A stretch of DNA of 64,000 nt from Simmondsia chinensis (GCA_018398585.1 JAGTTD010000020.1:21238350-21302349), one strand, 5' to 3'; counted from the stretch's first letter, positions 12,042 through 24,012 are shown. The notes: generated by a model from the sequence alone, not told the origin. Program-made: numbers and translations.

Positions 12042-12422
12042 TATTGCCATATGGAAAAAAACGCTATAAGTTTTTCTAGGCACATAAGCCTAACACGCTA
12101 TTAATTGAGGGCACTGTTCCAAAGACTCCATGCAAACTTGTAAGGAAGAGATAAATGACTACAAAATTCATCATCATTAGTAAAAATAATGTAAGGGAGT
12201 TGAGTTGTCTTTAAAATCCCAATTCTCACCAATCAATTTTTTGTATTTAGTCTCTCATGAAGTATCAACATGTAAGAAACTCAATCCTAGAAGTACCACA
12301 CTGGAGACCTTTCATTGTTAAAAAATGAGACTCCCGAAAGCCTTGATAGATACCATGTAAAAGGACTTAGCTAAAAAAAGCAACTTTCAAGTTATGCTTT
12401 CATTTAAAACATTTTTGTCCAT
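12042..12422. other. Spacer between chromovirus and tandem repeat
   Basis: Non-coding sequence that may be a diverged edge of the repeat that follows, since GAGTTAG-like phrases recur. No gene seen. Confidence 0.35.
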
Positions 12423-14050
12423 TGTTGCTGTAAGTCATGGACTAGTGATAGCTGCAAGCGATCCTTCTAGCCAAAATGCATCCTAAGCCATCAAATTCCA
12501 TTCCAAAAGCTAATATGCTCCATGGTCGAATCCCTACATGTGAAAATGGAAAAAAGTCTAGGATAATTATTCTCGAATGGATAGTACCTTGATCATATAT
12601 CTAGCCAAAAGAGTGCTTTTATTTCCTTCAACCGTGAATCATATACTTGAAGACATGACTAACCTAATGGGTTCATAAATGGTTTGGATAAAACAAATGC
12701 CTCGGCAAAGGCCCTAAACCGGAGATAGAAGAAGCCACGATAACTATCTTCTAAAACTAGCAAGCAAAAAAGTACCTTTGAGATCATGTTTCCAAATTCA
12801 AACATTCATAGTCGTAAGACAAAATATTGTTGCCTAAAAGTCACGGATTAGCGATAGCCAAAAGTTTCCTTCTAGCCAAAAATAATTCGATGCCATTTTA
12901 AGTCCAAGTCCTTGAACTGTCATCCCAAAAGCCCATGTGCTTTGTGATGAAATCCCTATTTGTGAGAAATGGAAAAGGCCCTAGTATAATTTTCCTTGAT
13001 TGGAAAGTCCCCTAACTAAGCCAAAAGAGTGCTTTAAACTCAAGCAAATGACTGACCTAAGAAAACCAATGTCATGTCATAGGCCCTTGTCTTTAACAAG
13101 GGCGGGGAAAGGTCAAAAGCTTTGTGTCACACCAAACATGGCTCGTCTAACTATCTTACTAAGTGAGGAATCCTCAACAGGAGTTAGCCAAAGAACAGAA
13201 GTTTGTTGCTAAGGGTCATGGATTAGATATAGCCACATGTCATTCTTCCAGTAAAAAATTATTTGACGCCATCCTAAGGTCTAAGTCTATGAATTCCATT
13301 CTAAAAGTCCATATTTTTTCTAGTAGGCCCCCCTATGTGTTAAAATTAAAAAACTTCTAGGATAACTATCCTCGAGCAGATCAATCTTAAACTATATATC
13401 GAGCAAAAATAGCGCCTCATTATGACCAACAATGAATCTTGAACTCGAGGAGAAGATTGACCTAATGGGTTATGGTTTGGACTAAATGAATGTCTTGTTA
13501 GAGGCCCCTGTCGCTAACTCCCTTACAAAGTGAAGAATCCTCAATAGGAGCTAGCAGAAGCCATATTAGCTACCATGTAAAAAGAGTTAGCAAAAACATA
13601 CCTTTTAGGTCATCCTTCCAAACTAAAACATCCTTGTCTACAAGACAAAAGGTTGCTGCTGGGTCATTGATTAGTGATAGTTGCAAGTTATCCTACCAGC
13701 CAAAAAGTGTCCTATCCCATGCTAAATTCCTTGTCCTTGAAATGCCATTCTAAAAGCTCATATGGTCTACAACGAAATCCCTATATATGTACATAGAAAA
13801 GAACCTAGGATACTTTTCTTTGAAAAAAATGATCTACTAACCATATATATAATGGCAAGACTATTTCATTATTGCCAGCCCTAAATATCAGACTTAAGGG
13901 GATGACTGATATAATGGGTAAGGAGATGGTCCAGAAAAAAAAGATGTCTTGCCAGAGGCCCTTGTCTCTAATGTGGGGAGGGAGAAGGGAAGAATTTTAC
14001 CAAGAATTATACTTGGCTGGTATGCCTCTCTTACAAAGTGGGGAATTCTA
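12423..14050. repeat. Degenerate tandem repeat, ~4 units of about 380-450 bp
   Basis: Unit starts at about 12423, 12829, 13205 and 13651 share an opening like TTGCTGCTAAGGGTCATGGATTAGTGATAG (at variable identity). Each then has CTTCTAGCCAAAA, a GAAATCCCTATATGTG phrase, CCAAAAGAGTGC, and CCTAATGGG followed by AGAGGCCCTTGTC. Units differ by many substitutions and small indels, so the array is old. No long open frame persists through the units. Confidence 0.75.
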
Positions 14051-15434
14051 AACACTATAACGCCATCCCCACTTATAAAGTAGAATATAGTTTCTAATTG
14101 AGAGATTAAAAATGCCTAAACCATTTAAATCTCTAGAAAATATTATCATACAAAAAAACAACACCATATTTGCTTTTTCTTCATTTTTTATTTTAGACTC
14201 ATAACCTTTTACGTAAATTCTAATTTCTTTGTTTTGAACTAACCTTTCAGAAGGAAGTTCTATTTCCCATTTTCACAATCAAATATATTTTACCCACTTA
14301 TTAAAAAAACTGACAAAGTAATTAATCCTTTAAAAAAAAAATAACTTCTTACATAAATTTAATTCAAATGACAATCAAACGAGATCATAAATTAGATCAA
14401 TAACTATTATATACACCTAGATGCTTAAAGATGCTACACCAAGATCAAAAGCATGTCTTATTTGGAAAATAAACCTATCTTTAGCCCCCTATTTTACCTT
14501 AATCTACTAAACAACATTTAATGCCCTTCAAAACGGGGTGTCACGTGCCTCACTACCCCTTCCCTACCCAACCCATCCACCACCAAGTGTAACACTCCAC
14601 TCACTCACTCTCTCTCCCTCTCTCATCTAGATCCATATATAATATTGTTATTATTGACCTTATTTATTGTCACATGAATTAAAACTTTTGTAAAAAATTA
14701 TATTTCATGAGAATTAAGAGTAAAATATCGTAATTTATATGCTTCGTTTGATATATGAAAAGTAAAGGTTAAAAGTAAAAATTTTTGAGAAGTACGTTTT
14801 TTGTTTCTTATATTCGTAGAAAGTAAACAGTATATGAGAAGTAAAAAAATTTTCAATCAGAATATAAAAAATAACTTACTTAATCTCTAAATAAATTCTA
14901 ATCCCTTTAATTTTTACTAACTTTAAAAATAAATATTATTTTCCATCATAATAACCAAACTTCTTTTACTTCTTCATAAAATATTAATACAAAAATTAAA
15001 TTCTAAAAAAAATATAACTTTAAAAAAAAATTCAATTCATACGACAATAAGTCCCAAAATTTCTATGATGCAAAAAAGCATCTTTTTTATACCTATAAAA
15101 AATTATAATCATAAATACATATTAAATAATATAAATACATAAAAAATAATTCTAAATACATATTATATGTCGACACACAATACTTAGGTTGTCAACACCA
15201 TAGAATCGCTCCAATAAGCCCACATCTGTCTCTCACTCACCCTTCTTCACTTCCAAAGCCACCCAGACCATGACACCCAACGCAAACACCACTACATTAA
15301 CACCCATTTCACCCATTTTAACCCCATTTTCTCCCTTTTTTTCACCAAAAACAATCCCTAAACCGCAATAAATCCCATAAAATTCCCATTTTTAGCATCA
15401 ATTTGATCAAAAAAAGCAAAACCCAGGCCCAAAA
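14051..15434. other. AT-rich upstream region of the proline-rich gene
   Basis: Very AT-rich with MITE-like fragments (CAAACGAGATC near 14376; CTTCGTTTGATAT near 14743). A CT-rich run, CTCACTCTCTCTCCCTCTCTC, is at about 14605-14625. Pyrimidine-rich sequence from about 15225 to 15430 probably forms the 5' UTR. No clear TATA box could be chosen. Confidence 0.4.
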
Positions 15435-15893
15435 ATGTGCTATGTAGGCAAAGCAACCAAGATCTTCATCTTCATTGTCACTGTTGTTCTTGTCACTTCT
15501 CTTGTTTTAGGGTTTGGCATTTTTCGCCACGGCATTCACAAATCTCAGAGATGCCAAGATGGGTCATTTTGTAATAGCCCCACTTCCCCATCTGGGTTCC
15601 AGAACCCGAACCCGAACCCGAACCCGAATCCCAACCCAAACCCGACCCAGAAACCAAACCCCTATTCGGGTTTCGGGTCATATCCACCTCCTGGGTCAAA
15701 CCCTAGCCCAAACCCACCTCCCAGTTCGAATCCTAGCCCAAACCCACCTCAAAGTACAACACTGGCGCCGCCGCCTCCGATGCAGAGTTTGATGGCGCCA
15801 CCACCGCCAGCATCGGTGGCAGCGGCTGCTCCTCCTGCGATGAGCCCTCCGGATGCGGTGGTGGGGAACAGTCCAGGTCCGGTGCATGCTTGA
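15435..15893 (+). CDS. Small proline-rich protein with N-terminal membrane anchor, uncharacterised
   Basis: Intron-free 152-residue frame starting [20 protein letters not shown]. Residues ~9-29 form one hydrophobic segment and act as a signal anchor. Then come CQDGSFCN (two cysteines) and an asparagine-proline dipeptide repeat at about residues 57-70. The rest is rich in P, S and A with two related NPSPNPP units and ends in SPGPVHA. A short Pro-rich tail behind a membrane anchor suggests a cell-surface or wall-associated protein; this is inference. The start is the first ATG, with UTR-like pyrimidine-rich sequence upstream. The family seems familiar from other dicots but I know no assigned function. 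The 3' end is duplicated in decayed form downstream. Confidence 0.8.
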   Translation: MCYVGKATKIFIFIVTVVLVTSLVLGFGIFRHGIHKSQRCQDGSFCNSPTSPSGFQNPNPNPNPNPNPNPTQKPNPYSGFGSYPPPGSNPSPNPPPSSNPSPNPPQSTTLAPPPPMQSLMAPPPPASVAAAAPPAMSPPDAVVGNSPGPVHA

Positions 15894-16215
15894 TTTGATA
15901 CTAAAATTGCTTTTGGTGCTGCTTGGAGTGTAAATTGATGCTATGGTTTTTGACCCAATTCCAATCCCAATCCAAACCCAAGTTATTTACACCATTAGTT
16001 CCTCGTGTTTTTTAATTTATTCAAATTGGTCCCTCATTATTCTTTTTGCTCAAAATAGGTTCAAATTGATTTCCCCTTCCGCCTTGTGATCACTAATATT
16101 TTCTCTGTAGTAAAATTAGACAAAAAAGATTAATTTGTTATAAAATCACAAACTAAGGACTATCAAGGAACTAATTTGAACAAATTTAAAAACATAGGGG
16201 AAACCCACGAAATCC

Positions 16216-16370
16216 AACATTTCCTGGCAGCAGCAGTGGCTCCGATGGTTGCTTTTCTGGCGATTAATTCTCCGAGTACGGTGGTTGAGGTCCAATGCAT
16301 GCTTGATTTGATGCCAAATCAACGTATTCTGCGGATTGGAGTATCGAATAATGCCGTGGGTTCTGACAAT
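16216..16370 (+). pseudogene. Decayed duplicate of the 3' end of the proline-rich gene
   Basis: Aligns to the last ~75 coding bases plus ~65 bases of 3' UTR of the gene above. The phrase GGTGCATGCTTGATTTGAT around the stop at 15880-15898 reappears as CAATGCATGCTTGATTTGAT at about 16293-16312. The downstream pairs also match in order (TTGGAGTGTAAATTGATGC against TTGGAGTATCGAATAATGC). No frame is kept. Confidence 0.65.
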
Positions 16371-16868
16371 TTTCGTGGGTCTCTTTCAGTGTATTTGTTT
16401 AATTTTTGATTCTTTTATGGTGATATAAAGCGTGCCAGAGCGTGTTTGGACGAGAGTAGTACAAAGATGGGTAATCTTTTGGAAAGTCCTTATATTATAC
16501 CCCTCAAGTTGGAACTTATCGGAAACAACATCTTTTCAAGGTAGCACTCTAAAAGAAGAAGATTGCATATATTCACTCATAACCCCTGCTTAGACGGAAA
16601 TCTTTGAGGCACTTAGAATATTACTGTTCATATAACATCGTTTAATGGGGCCAATTTGACAGTGTATTGAGAGATTCCTGGCTCCGCTCTTAACAGGTAT
16701 TTACTGTACAATTTGAGGGTGATTCTCACTTACTGAGATGACTAATTTTTACCCCTTTCTTTTTGTGCTTTTTTGCTTTCACTTTACTGTATGTAATTCA
16801 TTTACCTAATTGATCCTGCTTTTTGGTAGAGTGATTTTTCAATCTTATGAATGAACTTTGGGGGTGTG
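16371..16868. other. Non-coding spacer
   Basis: Moderately AT-rich with no gene or repeat recognised. Confidence 0.4.
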
Positions 16869-17221
16869 GATTTTTTGAGGTGACTGCAATTTTGTAGTGA
16901 TTTTGAGAGAGGGAGAAAAAAGGGTATATTTTTTAATTTTAAAATTTTATAATAAATAGTTTTAAATTTAACTTATTTATAGGAAATAATTTTAATATAT
17001 AAATTAATATTTTAACTATTTAGTAATTGTATATCTGTTGAATATTTATTGTAACTAAAGTTAAACTATAAATTTATATATTAAAATTATTTTATATAAA
17101 TAAGTTGAATTTAAAATTATATATTATAAGACTTTAAAATTAAAAAATACTTTAAAAAATAAAAAAATATCCCCTCTCTTAAAATCACTGCAAAATTGCA
17201 GTCACTGTAGATCAAAAAATA
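16869..17221. mobile_element. Foldback MITE-like element, ~60-bp inverted ends
   Basis: The left end ATTTTTTGAGGTGACTGCAA and the reverse complement of the right end (ATTTTTTGATCTACAGTGAC...) pair, and share TGACTGCAATTTTG and GTGATTTT.AGAGAGGG. The middle is almost pure A/T and itself palindromic around ATTTAACTTATTTATA / TATAAATAAGTTGAAT. The target duplication is not clear. Confidence 0.65.
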
Positions 17222-17257
17222 TTTTTCATTTTAATCTCATTTCTATTTTTTCTTTAT

Positions 17258-17341
17258 ATCGATAAGTTGAATTTTCAAGAATTATATTTTTATATCAATA
17301 AGTTGAATTTTCAAGAATTATATTTTTATATCAACTTATCA
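17258..17341. repeat. 36-bp tandem duplication
   Basis: ATATCGATAAGTTGAATTTT followed by CAAGAATTATATTTTT is repeated twice almost exactly, with a partial third start (ATATCAACTTATC). Confidence 0.8.
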
Positions 17342-17734
17342 GGAATGAGGTACAAACTGTATGATAGTGTAAATAAAACTTGTTAGAGGTAGATAGTTAG
17401 AAGTTACTTCAATGAGATTAGGTAAGTTGTTTTCTATTTTTTAAATGAATTGGAAATTAATGAAGGATTTATATTTCTAAAGTTCTGCTTCCTCAGATTA
17501 TTTTTTGTTCTTTAAATGAATTGAAAATTGATAAAGAATTATAAAGAGATTTATAAGGTTAAGGCTTTTGTTTGGTTATTTCCTATTCGAACTAGGTAAG
17601 TTGCTCTTCTTGGTGATCAAAGAAGAGGATACTTGTCCACTTCCTATTAATTCCAATTTTCTACCTTACTATTCATTGCCTACTATTGGCTATTTTTGTT
17701 CTATACCTTTTCGTATTGTTGTTTGTATGCTTTT
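17342..17734. other. Non-coding spacer
   Basis: No supported gene. Short open frames here have no recognisable motif. Confidence 0.4.
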
Positions 17735-17850
17735 TAGGCCTGAGATCATTGAATACAACCTCTTTTTGAGGGTTGTACCCTAAGGGGTAAGGCTGCGTAC
17801 ATCTTACCCCTCCCAAGCCTTGTAGAGGTGGAAGCTCTTCAAGCACTGAA
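17735..17850 (+). mobile_element. 5'-truncated SINE, tail part only
   Basis: Contains GGGTTGTACCC, GGGGTAAGGCTGCGTACATC, TTACCCCTCCCAAGCC and then GCACTGAATTTGTTGTC. This is the tail of the 5S-headed SINEs at 34741, 44096 and 58105, and also the common 3' domain of TS/Au-type plant SINEs. The 5S head is absent. Confidence 0.6.
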
Positions 17851-18240
17851 TTTGTTGTCATTGTATTTCTAGTAACCAAACAAAGCGTAAATACGCATTG
17901 CAAATTTGAAAATATTTAGAGAAAGAGGTTTCCCTTTTGAAATCTAAGAGAAAATCTTTCTTAATTAGAAGTATTTATTGAAGAAAGATTTTGAGTACGA
18001 AAATTGTATTTTTCTTAAGTAATTGGAGCCTATGTTTTTTCAAATTTAACGAATGAATTATATCAAAATCTTAACTCGAACTTGTGACTTTTTAATCAAC
18101 GAAGTCTATGATGAGATTGTGAAAGCAAACATGTAACCTCGAATCTTGATGTTGGTGAGAGTGTGAAGAATAAGCTCCGACTCGTTGATCATATCTAATG
18201 TTAATGAATTAACAGGACTTAGCTAAACCACTTTGATTTT
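17851..18240. other. Non-coding spacer
   Basis: No gene recognised. AACTCGAACTTGTGACTTTT near 18075 resembles leader sequence of plant retroelements. Confidence 0.3.
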
Positions 18241-18959
18241 GAAAATAGCGAACAAAATAAGAAAGAAAAAGGAGTAATAATTTTATTAAATTCTTTCAAT
18301 AAAATTACACCAAATTAAACATGATGCAACACAGGAGAAAACTTACCTAGCCTAAAAGACTTAAAAAAATAAAGGATAAATAAAAGACTTAAAGATAAAC
18401 ACAATAATTACTAATAATTATCTATATTCTACTAGCTTAATATCCTAAAAGATAACAAACTTTTCTTGCCATATCTCTAGCCGCGTATCTCTAGTTGCGT
18501 CCATCCTTAGCTTGCCACGCTTGGGATCTCACCGAGCCTATCAAGCCGCCTAGCATCATCCGCCAATCATGGCCCTGCATCATCGCCCAGGTCAGAGGAA
18601 ATTCGCCCTGGAATCCGCCAATGGATCTTCTAGGCTATTCATGTCAAGTTGAGTTCCCCCACGCTAGCTTCCAATCTTGGCAAGCTCTATCTAGCCATGC
18701 TTGCTCAGGTGTAGATTGTTGAACCACTTTGCCAAGATGTGAGTTGTAGCCTATCTCGCCAAGATGTGGACTGCACCATCTTCCTCTGGTTGGAGAGAAT
18801 TGGCCCATGAAGTCGCCATGGGTTCGTTTGACCCACTCTTGCCAATGTGAAGAACGTGGCAGAAATCCTTATTCGTACCTTCTTGTGTCTGGGGCAAGCT
18901 TCAAGCAACGACCCTCAAATCTGGTCATGTCCTTTCTAATTATTGCTAGTGAGGTGTAA

Positions 18960-19870
18960 CGCCTTTTCTTATGGACACAACGTTCTCTACTCTCACCTTT
19001 TGATGTGCTCGGTAATAACACTTTAGAGAAGGACACCCAATATTCTTCTTGCCATCTTTGCTAAACCATCCGCTAGTAGTGCGGAAAGCCCATAACATGC
19101 AGTGACCCAATTGGTTGTCCTGCCGCCAGCGTTCTCCCATCAAATCGCGTCCTTCTTTAGCATCAAGAGAACCGTAAACACTTGATGTCTGGGCCCCTTG
19201 CGTTTCACAAGGCTCACTTGGTAATGAATCCAATTCAGTAAGGCGTCTTCCGGCACTTGTTTTACCTCATGTGGACTGTTTTCCACTAGCAACATAGTAC
19301 TCGGCACCTCCTCCAACTCTTCTCCACGTTCCTTCTTGTTTTCCTCTCTCTTTGGTACAATTGATTTCTTGTCCTCGCCAACCTCCTTGGGGAGCAAGGT
19401 CCTAATGACTGCGGACTTTAGATCCTCGGTTTTCTCCAGTCATGGAGCTTCATCCTTCTTAGGTAACAAGAATATCCTTGTACCCTCAAACATGTACTTA
19501 GAGGTATTCCGTTGTCCACTGTGGATAGCGCCCCTATCGAATTTCCAAGGTTGTCCCAGTAGTAGATGACTCGCGTCCATGAGAACAACATCACACCACA
19601 CTTCATCCCAATATTTCATTTCAATCGAAAAGTTAACCAGACAACGCTTAGAGACGATTACCTAGTTCCTTTTCTTAAGCTAAGATTACTTGTATGGGTT
19701 CGGATGATCCTCCGTCTTCAATCCGAGCTTTTGAACAACTTCTTTGGAGATAACGTTCTCACAGCTTCCCGAATCTATGATTAGGCGGCACACCCTCTTG
19801 CTAATCGTGCAAGTCATCTTGAAGATGATACTCCTCAACCAGTTGTCTCCCTCTTCTTCCTTCAGTGTAA
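18960..19870 (-). pseudogene. Ty3 aspartic protease region
   Basis: Minus strand. The active site is DSG at 19767-19775, intact, in IIDSGSCENVISKEVVQKLG. It is followed by LKTEDHPNPYKL, WCDVVLMDASHLLLGQPW, FDRGAIHSGQRN and then a charged linker rich in K/E (19140-19400). Stops and shifts interrupt it. The order and spacing match the protease of the short element at 4562-5392, and the polymerase is likewise missing downstream. Confidence 0.75.
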
Positions 19871-20860
19871 AACAAACTCACGTCACTACAAGTATACGAC
19901 CCTCGTGGTCAGTAACTTCGTCTTTGCCATGTGGTGCCAACTCGTCGTGAGCCTCATCCTCAATTAGCACGCCATCCTTAGCATGGAGACCTTCGATGTG
20001 CAACCCTTTGACCGGACTGTCACTCTTCGGACACTCAGCGGCACGATGTCCCATCTCTCCACCCTTGAAACAACGGATCCTTGAGCTACTCGCCAAGTTC
20101 TGGTTACTCATCTTTCTAGGGCGTCTGGCTTCCCTTGCACATCCGAGTTGATTGGTAGCCATACCTGATCATGCCCACTATCTTGGGTGTTCCAAGTACC
20201 GCCATCTTAGCGATGCCTCTGTTGCCTCTCGACATTCATTGATCTGTGACTTGCTTTTGAGACCGAAAAGATGTTGAACGTATTCAACACCTCTTGTATC
20301 GACTCCTTCAATCCGCTAGTGTACCTATCCACCAACTGCTCCTCCGATTCTGCCAAGTCATTCCTAGTAACTAAGGAGTAGAATTCGTTCGTGTACTCCT
20401 CCACGTTCCTAAAACCCTAACGCAAACTCTGTAGGCGATGATACATTACCTTGGCATGATTGTGGGCCAGAAAGGCGCCTCTCATGTGCTTCTTCTTCTT
20501 CTCCCATGTCTCTACCTTTGTCTTACCCTGTCTATGTCGGGTATGCTTCACCTGTTGCCACAAGGCGGCGACTCTATCACTTAACCATGTAGCCACCGAC
20601 GATGCCTGTTTTCGCTCTGGAACCTCCTTGAATTCAAGGACCTCCTCTACCGCTACTAGCCAATCTCAGAAATCTTCTAGATGTCCTCCACCATTGAACT
20701 CCGGAATTTCAATCTGAAAGCCTGGATTCCCACCTCCGATCATCAAAGTTGTTGGTGTTTTCGGTATCTGGCTGATTTCTTCTCACGCACCAATCAAGTA
20801 CTTCAATTTTCGAGAACAGGTTGTGGAAGCTATCATCCATGTCTCCATCGCCACCCCTTA
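19871..20860 (-). pseudogene. Ty3 gag
   Basis: Minus-strand gag in pieces. An N-terminal segment is at about 20640-20860 (GGGNPGFQIEIPEFNGGGHL). Then come WLVAVEEVLEFKEVPE, WEKKKKHMRGAFLAHN and VEEYTNEFYSLVTRNDLAE (20330-20410), the retrotransposon gag capsid signature. A zinc knuckle at about 20040-20075 reads RCFKGGEMGHRAAECPK, with the second cysteine changed to glycine. Single stops separate the pieces. Confidence 0.8.
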
Positions 20861-21883
20861 TAGGTGAGTTTTAAGGCTAAGCTCCTGGTGCTTGATCAGG
20901 ATTTGCCCCCAGTTGAATCATGCACAGCTCGTCGAGTTGGAATTTCCCTTCCAAGTCCTTGATTCTCCTCTTGTTCTGTCGTTGACCATTACACTAGTAA
21001 ATATCTCCAACGACGGCGTATCTTTTTCGGCCACAGGCCATCTTAGAAGCCGTTCTGAGCTTTGATACCAACTGACGTAGTGCGTAGATGGAAAATTAAG
21101 GAAACAGAAAGGTTCAATAGCATTTCCTTAATTCTTATTACGAAAATAATAAAGGACAAGGGGAAAATAAGTCTATTTTTTATTCTCGCAACCCGATAAT
21201 AAGAAAGAACATATAAAAGGGAATAAAATATCTAAAACACATGAATCAATTAGACCTAGGCTTTGTATTGCTTAAATAGAGGAGAAAACTTACCTAGCCT
21301 AAAAGACTTTCAAGTTAAAGAATAAATAAAAGACTTATAGATAGGCGTGGCCACGGGCCAGGGCCCGCCACCCTTGGCCCGGACCCGCTTCGGTCAGCTT
21401 ACAAAAAAGGCAAAATTTAAATAATACAAAGTCGTTTTGTACTAAAATTATTATAATTCATTGATAAATAATACGAGATACAAATACATTTTTTTTCAAG
21501 CACTAATAATGCTAAATATACATGTTCAAAAAAAATAATGCTAAATATATTTAATAAAATAAAATATACAATAAGTAATAGTAAATAATGGTAAATATTT
21601 TATAAAAAAAAATAATGGTAAATAAATAACATAACAAATACAAATACAACGCTGTTGGAGCCTAATATTTAAAAGTAGGAATTTGTTTATCAAAAAATCC
21701 AAAGTTTGACGTATGGGGGTTGCGGTCATCTTTTGATGTAAATATTTAAAAGTAAACAATTGACATACAACAGTGTTGATATCAGTCGCATGGGGGGGGG
21801 GGGGGGTTTGTCGTGCCATCGTTTGACGTATCAGTGGTGCGGTCGTCTTCTTCATCGCTCGATGAATCCAGTTTCATTCTCTG

Positions 21884-23710
21884 TTAATCCCTTGCCTCAA
21901 CTAGCAGCCAACCCTTCAAGCACACGGACATCTCCAAACTTGACCGCGATAGCTTCGCCCTCTTCATTCCAAGCAACCTACCACCAAGACTGAAAGCACA
22001 CTCCGATGCTACCGAAGACACCGGACAACTTAATACATCACATGCCATGGTGGAAAGCACGGAATATTGGGCTTGGTTTGTGTTCCACCATTGTAACAGG
22101 TCAAAATGCAGGTTGACCGACTGCCCGAAAATATGGACCAACGGTGTCCGCAAATAATAATCTAGTTCGTCACATGACGAGGGAGCTACTGTGGGCGTAA
22201 ATTGCTCCAACAGCTTCCACGAATATGACGTGTGTAAACTACTTCCACTAGATGTCGTGGCTCCTGCTGCAATAGTACTAAGATATGGATTATTGGACGC
22301 TAATTTCTGAAAATATTGGAAAAATAAACTATGTAAGTCGTTATCGATTTTGGCAATGAAAGTGTCGATATTGAGACTAGGATACAAATATTTGAAAAAA
22401 TGTTGGCAAAACAAGTTTAAACCCCCGCGTTTACAACGAGGATCTAAAATAGTTGCTAAGCAGTATGGAAGAGGTAGTTTAGAATAATATTTAGCAAATT
22501 TTTCTTCCATTGCCTTAATCGATTTGAACAAAATGGGATTGGATTCATTACCCGCCATCCAACTTACAATATCAAGCAATCTTGATATTGCTTGCGGCAT
22601 GGTCGGATAGTAGCAACCCGAAAAAAATGTTGTGGCCTCTTTAAACATGCAAAAAAATTTACAAATTTCATCTATTGTCTCCCAATGTATACCGTTCAGG
22701 TTGTAATCGCTCCATTCTGTGCGATTGTCCCGTGCGAATTCCATCAGAACGTCTTTATATGGTAGAATGCGCTCTAACATTTCTACCGTAGACGACCACC
22801 TAGTTTGGGAGTCTAATTTGAATTGCTTATATTCTTTACCATGCAACCTGTATAAATTTCTAAATCTTATTTGTCTAGCTCCGGATGATTTAATAGATAT
22901 TATTACTGATCCTAACGTGTTAAGGGATGCGTTTACAAGCTCTAAACCATCCATTATCATTAAATGCAAAATGTGACAAATGCAACGAATATGGAAACAC
23001 TTCCCACCTAACATGGGTCTCATGTGCCTAATTAAATATGTAACGGATGCAGTGTTGTTGGTAGCATTGTCGAACGTAATACTGAAGATACGCCGCTCTA
23101 TGTCCCAGTCGCGGACTGCCGACATAATCGCACCCGTAATTATCTCGGCAGTGTGGGGGCAATCTAATATACCAAAATAAATTATTCTCTTTTGGAGGAT
23201 GTAGGAGTCATCGATCCAGTGTGCCGTTATGCACATATAAGGTTGGCCGGGTTTCGACTTCCATATATCCGACGTCAAAGAGAAGATGCTTGTGTTCGTC
23301 GCAAAAAGTGTTAAGACCCCAGTTTTCATACTGTGGTACAACATAGAAGTGTCCCGCTTTACGGTGTTCCGAGGAATCCTCACAATGGCGGGGTTCACAT
23401 TTTGTTGGAGGTAGTTGACGAAATATGGGTTTTCACAGGCATTGAAAGGCCTTTTACCCAAAATTATATAATTAGCTAGCCCCTTTCGGTTGCCCTCTTG
23501 AGAGAACCTAAAATTAGCAAGTGTACCGGTCACTTGCTGTACTAGACGTTGTTGGCTCTTATCTAGGTATTGCTTGGGGTGGCACCTAAGTATATGTCTG
23601 TTTAATGTGCCTGTCCCGCTGCCAGGTTGATGGCTAAAAGTCCTAGGTGGGTCACATAATTTACAAGTTGCTTTATTAATTGTTCTATTACGGGTAAAGT
23701 GATTCCACAC
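21884..23710 (-). CDS. hAT transposase, main part (BED zinc finger and dimerisation domain)
   Basis: 608 uninterrupted codons. Residues 1-50 form a BED-type zinc finger (CKLCDPPRTF ... LNRHILRCH). The middle holds the RNase-H-like catalytic fold with TSDIWKS (residue ~148) and ITFDNATNN (~207), plus a DUF4413-like region (~400-460). The C-terminal ~90 residues (DELDYYLRTPL ... LGGRLLGMKRAKLS) form the hAT dimerisation domain. The family includes plant Ac/RICESLEEPER-like proteins. The frame has no ATG before the BED finger. The N-terminal part is in a separate frame (23752-24012), so the coding sequence is broken between them. Otherwise well kept, suggesting recent loss of activity. Confidence 0.88.
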   Translation of the reverse strand: MWNHFTRNRTINKATCKLCDPPRTFSHQPGSGTGTLNRHILRCHPKQYLDKSQQRLVQQVTGTLANFRFSQEGNRKGLANYIILGKRPFNACENPYFVNYLQQNVNPAIVRIPRNTVKRDTSMLYHSMKTGVLTLFATNTSIFSLTSDIWKSKPGQPYMCITAHWIDDSYILQKRIIYFGILDCPHTAEIITGAIMSAVRDWDIERRIFSITFDNATNNTASVTYLIRHMRPMLGGKCFHIRCICHILHLMIMDGLELVNASLNTLGSVIISIKSSGARQIRFRNLYRLHGKEYKQFKLDSQTRWSSTVEMLERILPYKDVLMEFARDNRTEWSDYNLNGIHWETIDEICKFFCMFKEATTFFSGCYYPTMPQAISRLLDIVSWMAGNESNPILFKSIKAMEEKFAKYYSKLPLPYCLATILDPRCKRGGLNLFCQHFFKYLYPSLNIDTFIAKIDNDLHSLFFQYFQKLASNNPYLSTIAAGATTSSGSSLHTSYSWKLLEQFTPTVAPSSCDELDYYLRTPLVHIFGQSVNLHFDLLQWWNTNQAQYSVLSTMACDVLSCPVSSVASECAFSLGGRLLGMKRAKLSRSSLEMSVCLKGWLLVEARD

Positions 23711-23751
23711 CCCACTAGTTGTACGCCTACTAGTTAGGTACTACTTTCAGG

Positions 23752-24012
23752 CTAGGCTTCGGTGGTGGGCGTGGGTTCTGCATTAGTTTCTGAGTCTCCA
23801 ACCCCACCACAACACTCATGATAATCTTGTTGTTGTGAAAAGTCATAATCTATGCTATCATCAGTGTATGGGGGTGATGGGCCTGGTTGTATAAAAGCAA
23901 GTTCTTCCGTATTAAGTATGGCAATTCTACTCCTTTTTGGGATTTTGGGTGGCCGAGAAGAGGTAGAAGTAACACGACCGGCTCCAGAGGATGATGAAGA
24001 GTTGTGTGCCAT
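23752..24012 (-). pseudogene. hAT transposase N-terminal fragment
   Basis: 86 codons from a genuine ATG, low complexity and Ser-rich (MAHNSSSSSGAGRV), with a basic patch KIPKRSR that could be a nuclear localisation signal. It ends at TAG, and the BED-finger frame resumes ~40 bases later in another phase. One nonsense change plus one frame shift separates the two parts; an unrecognised intron is the alternative. Confidence 0.7.
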
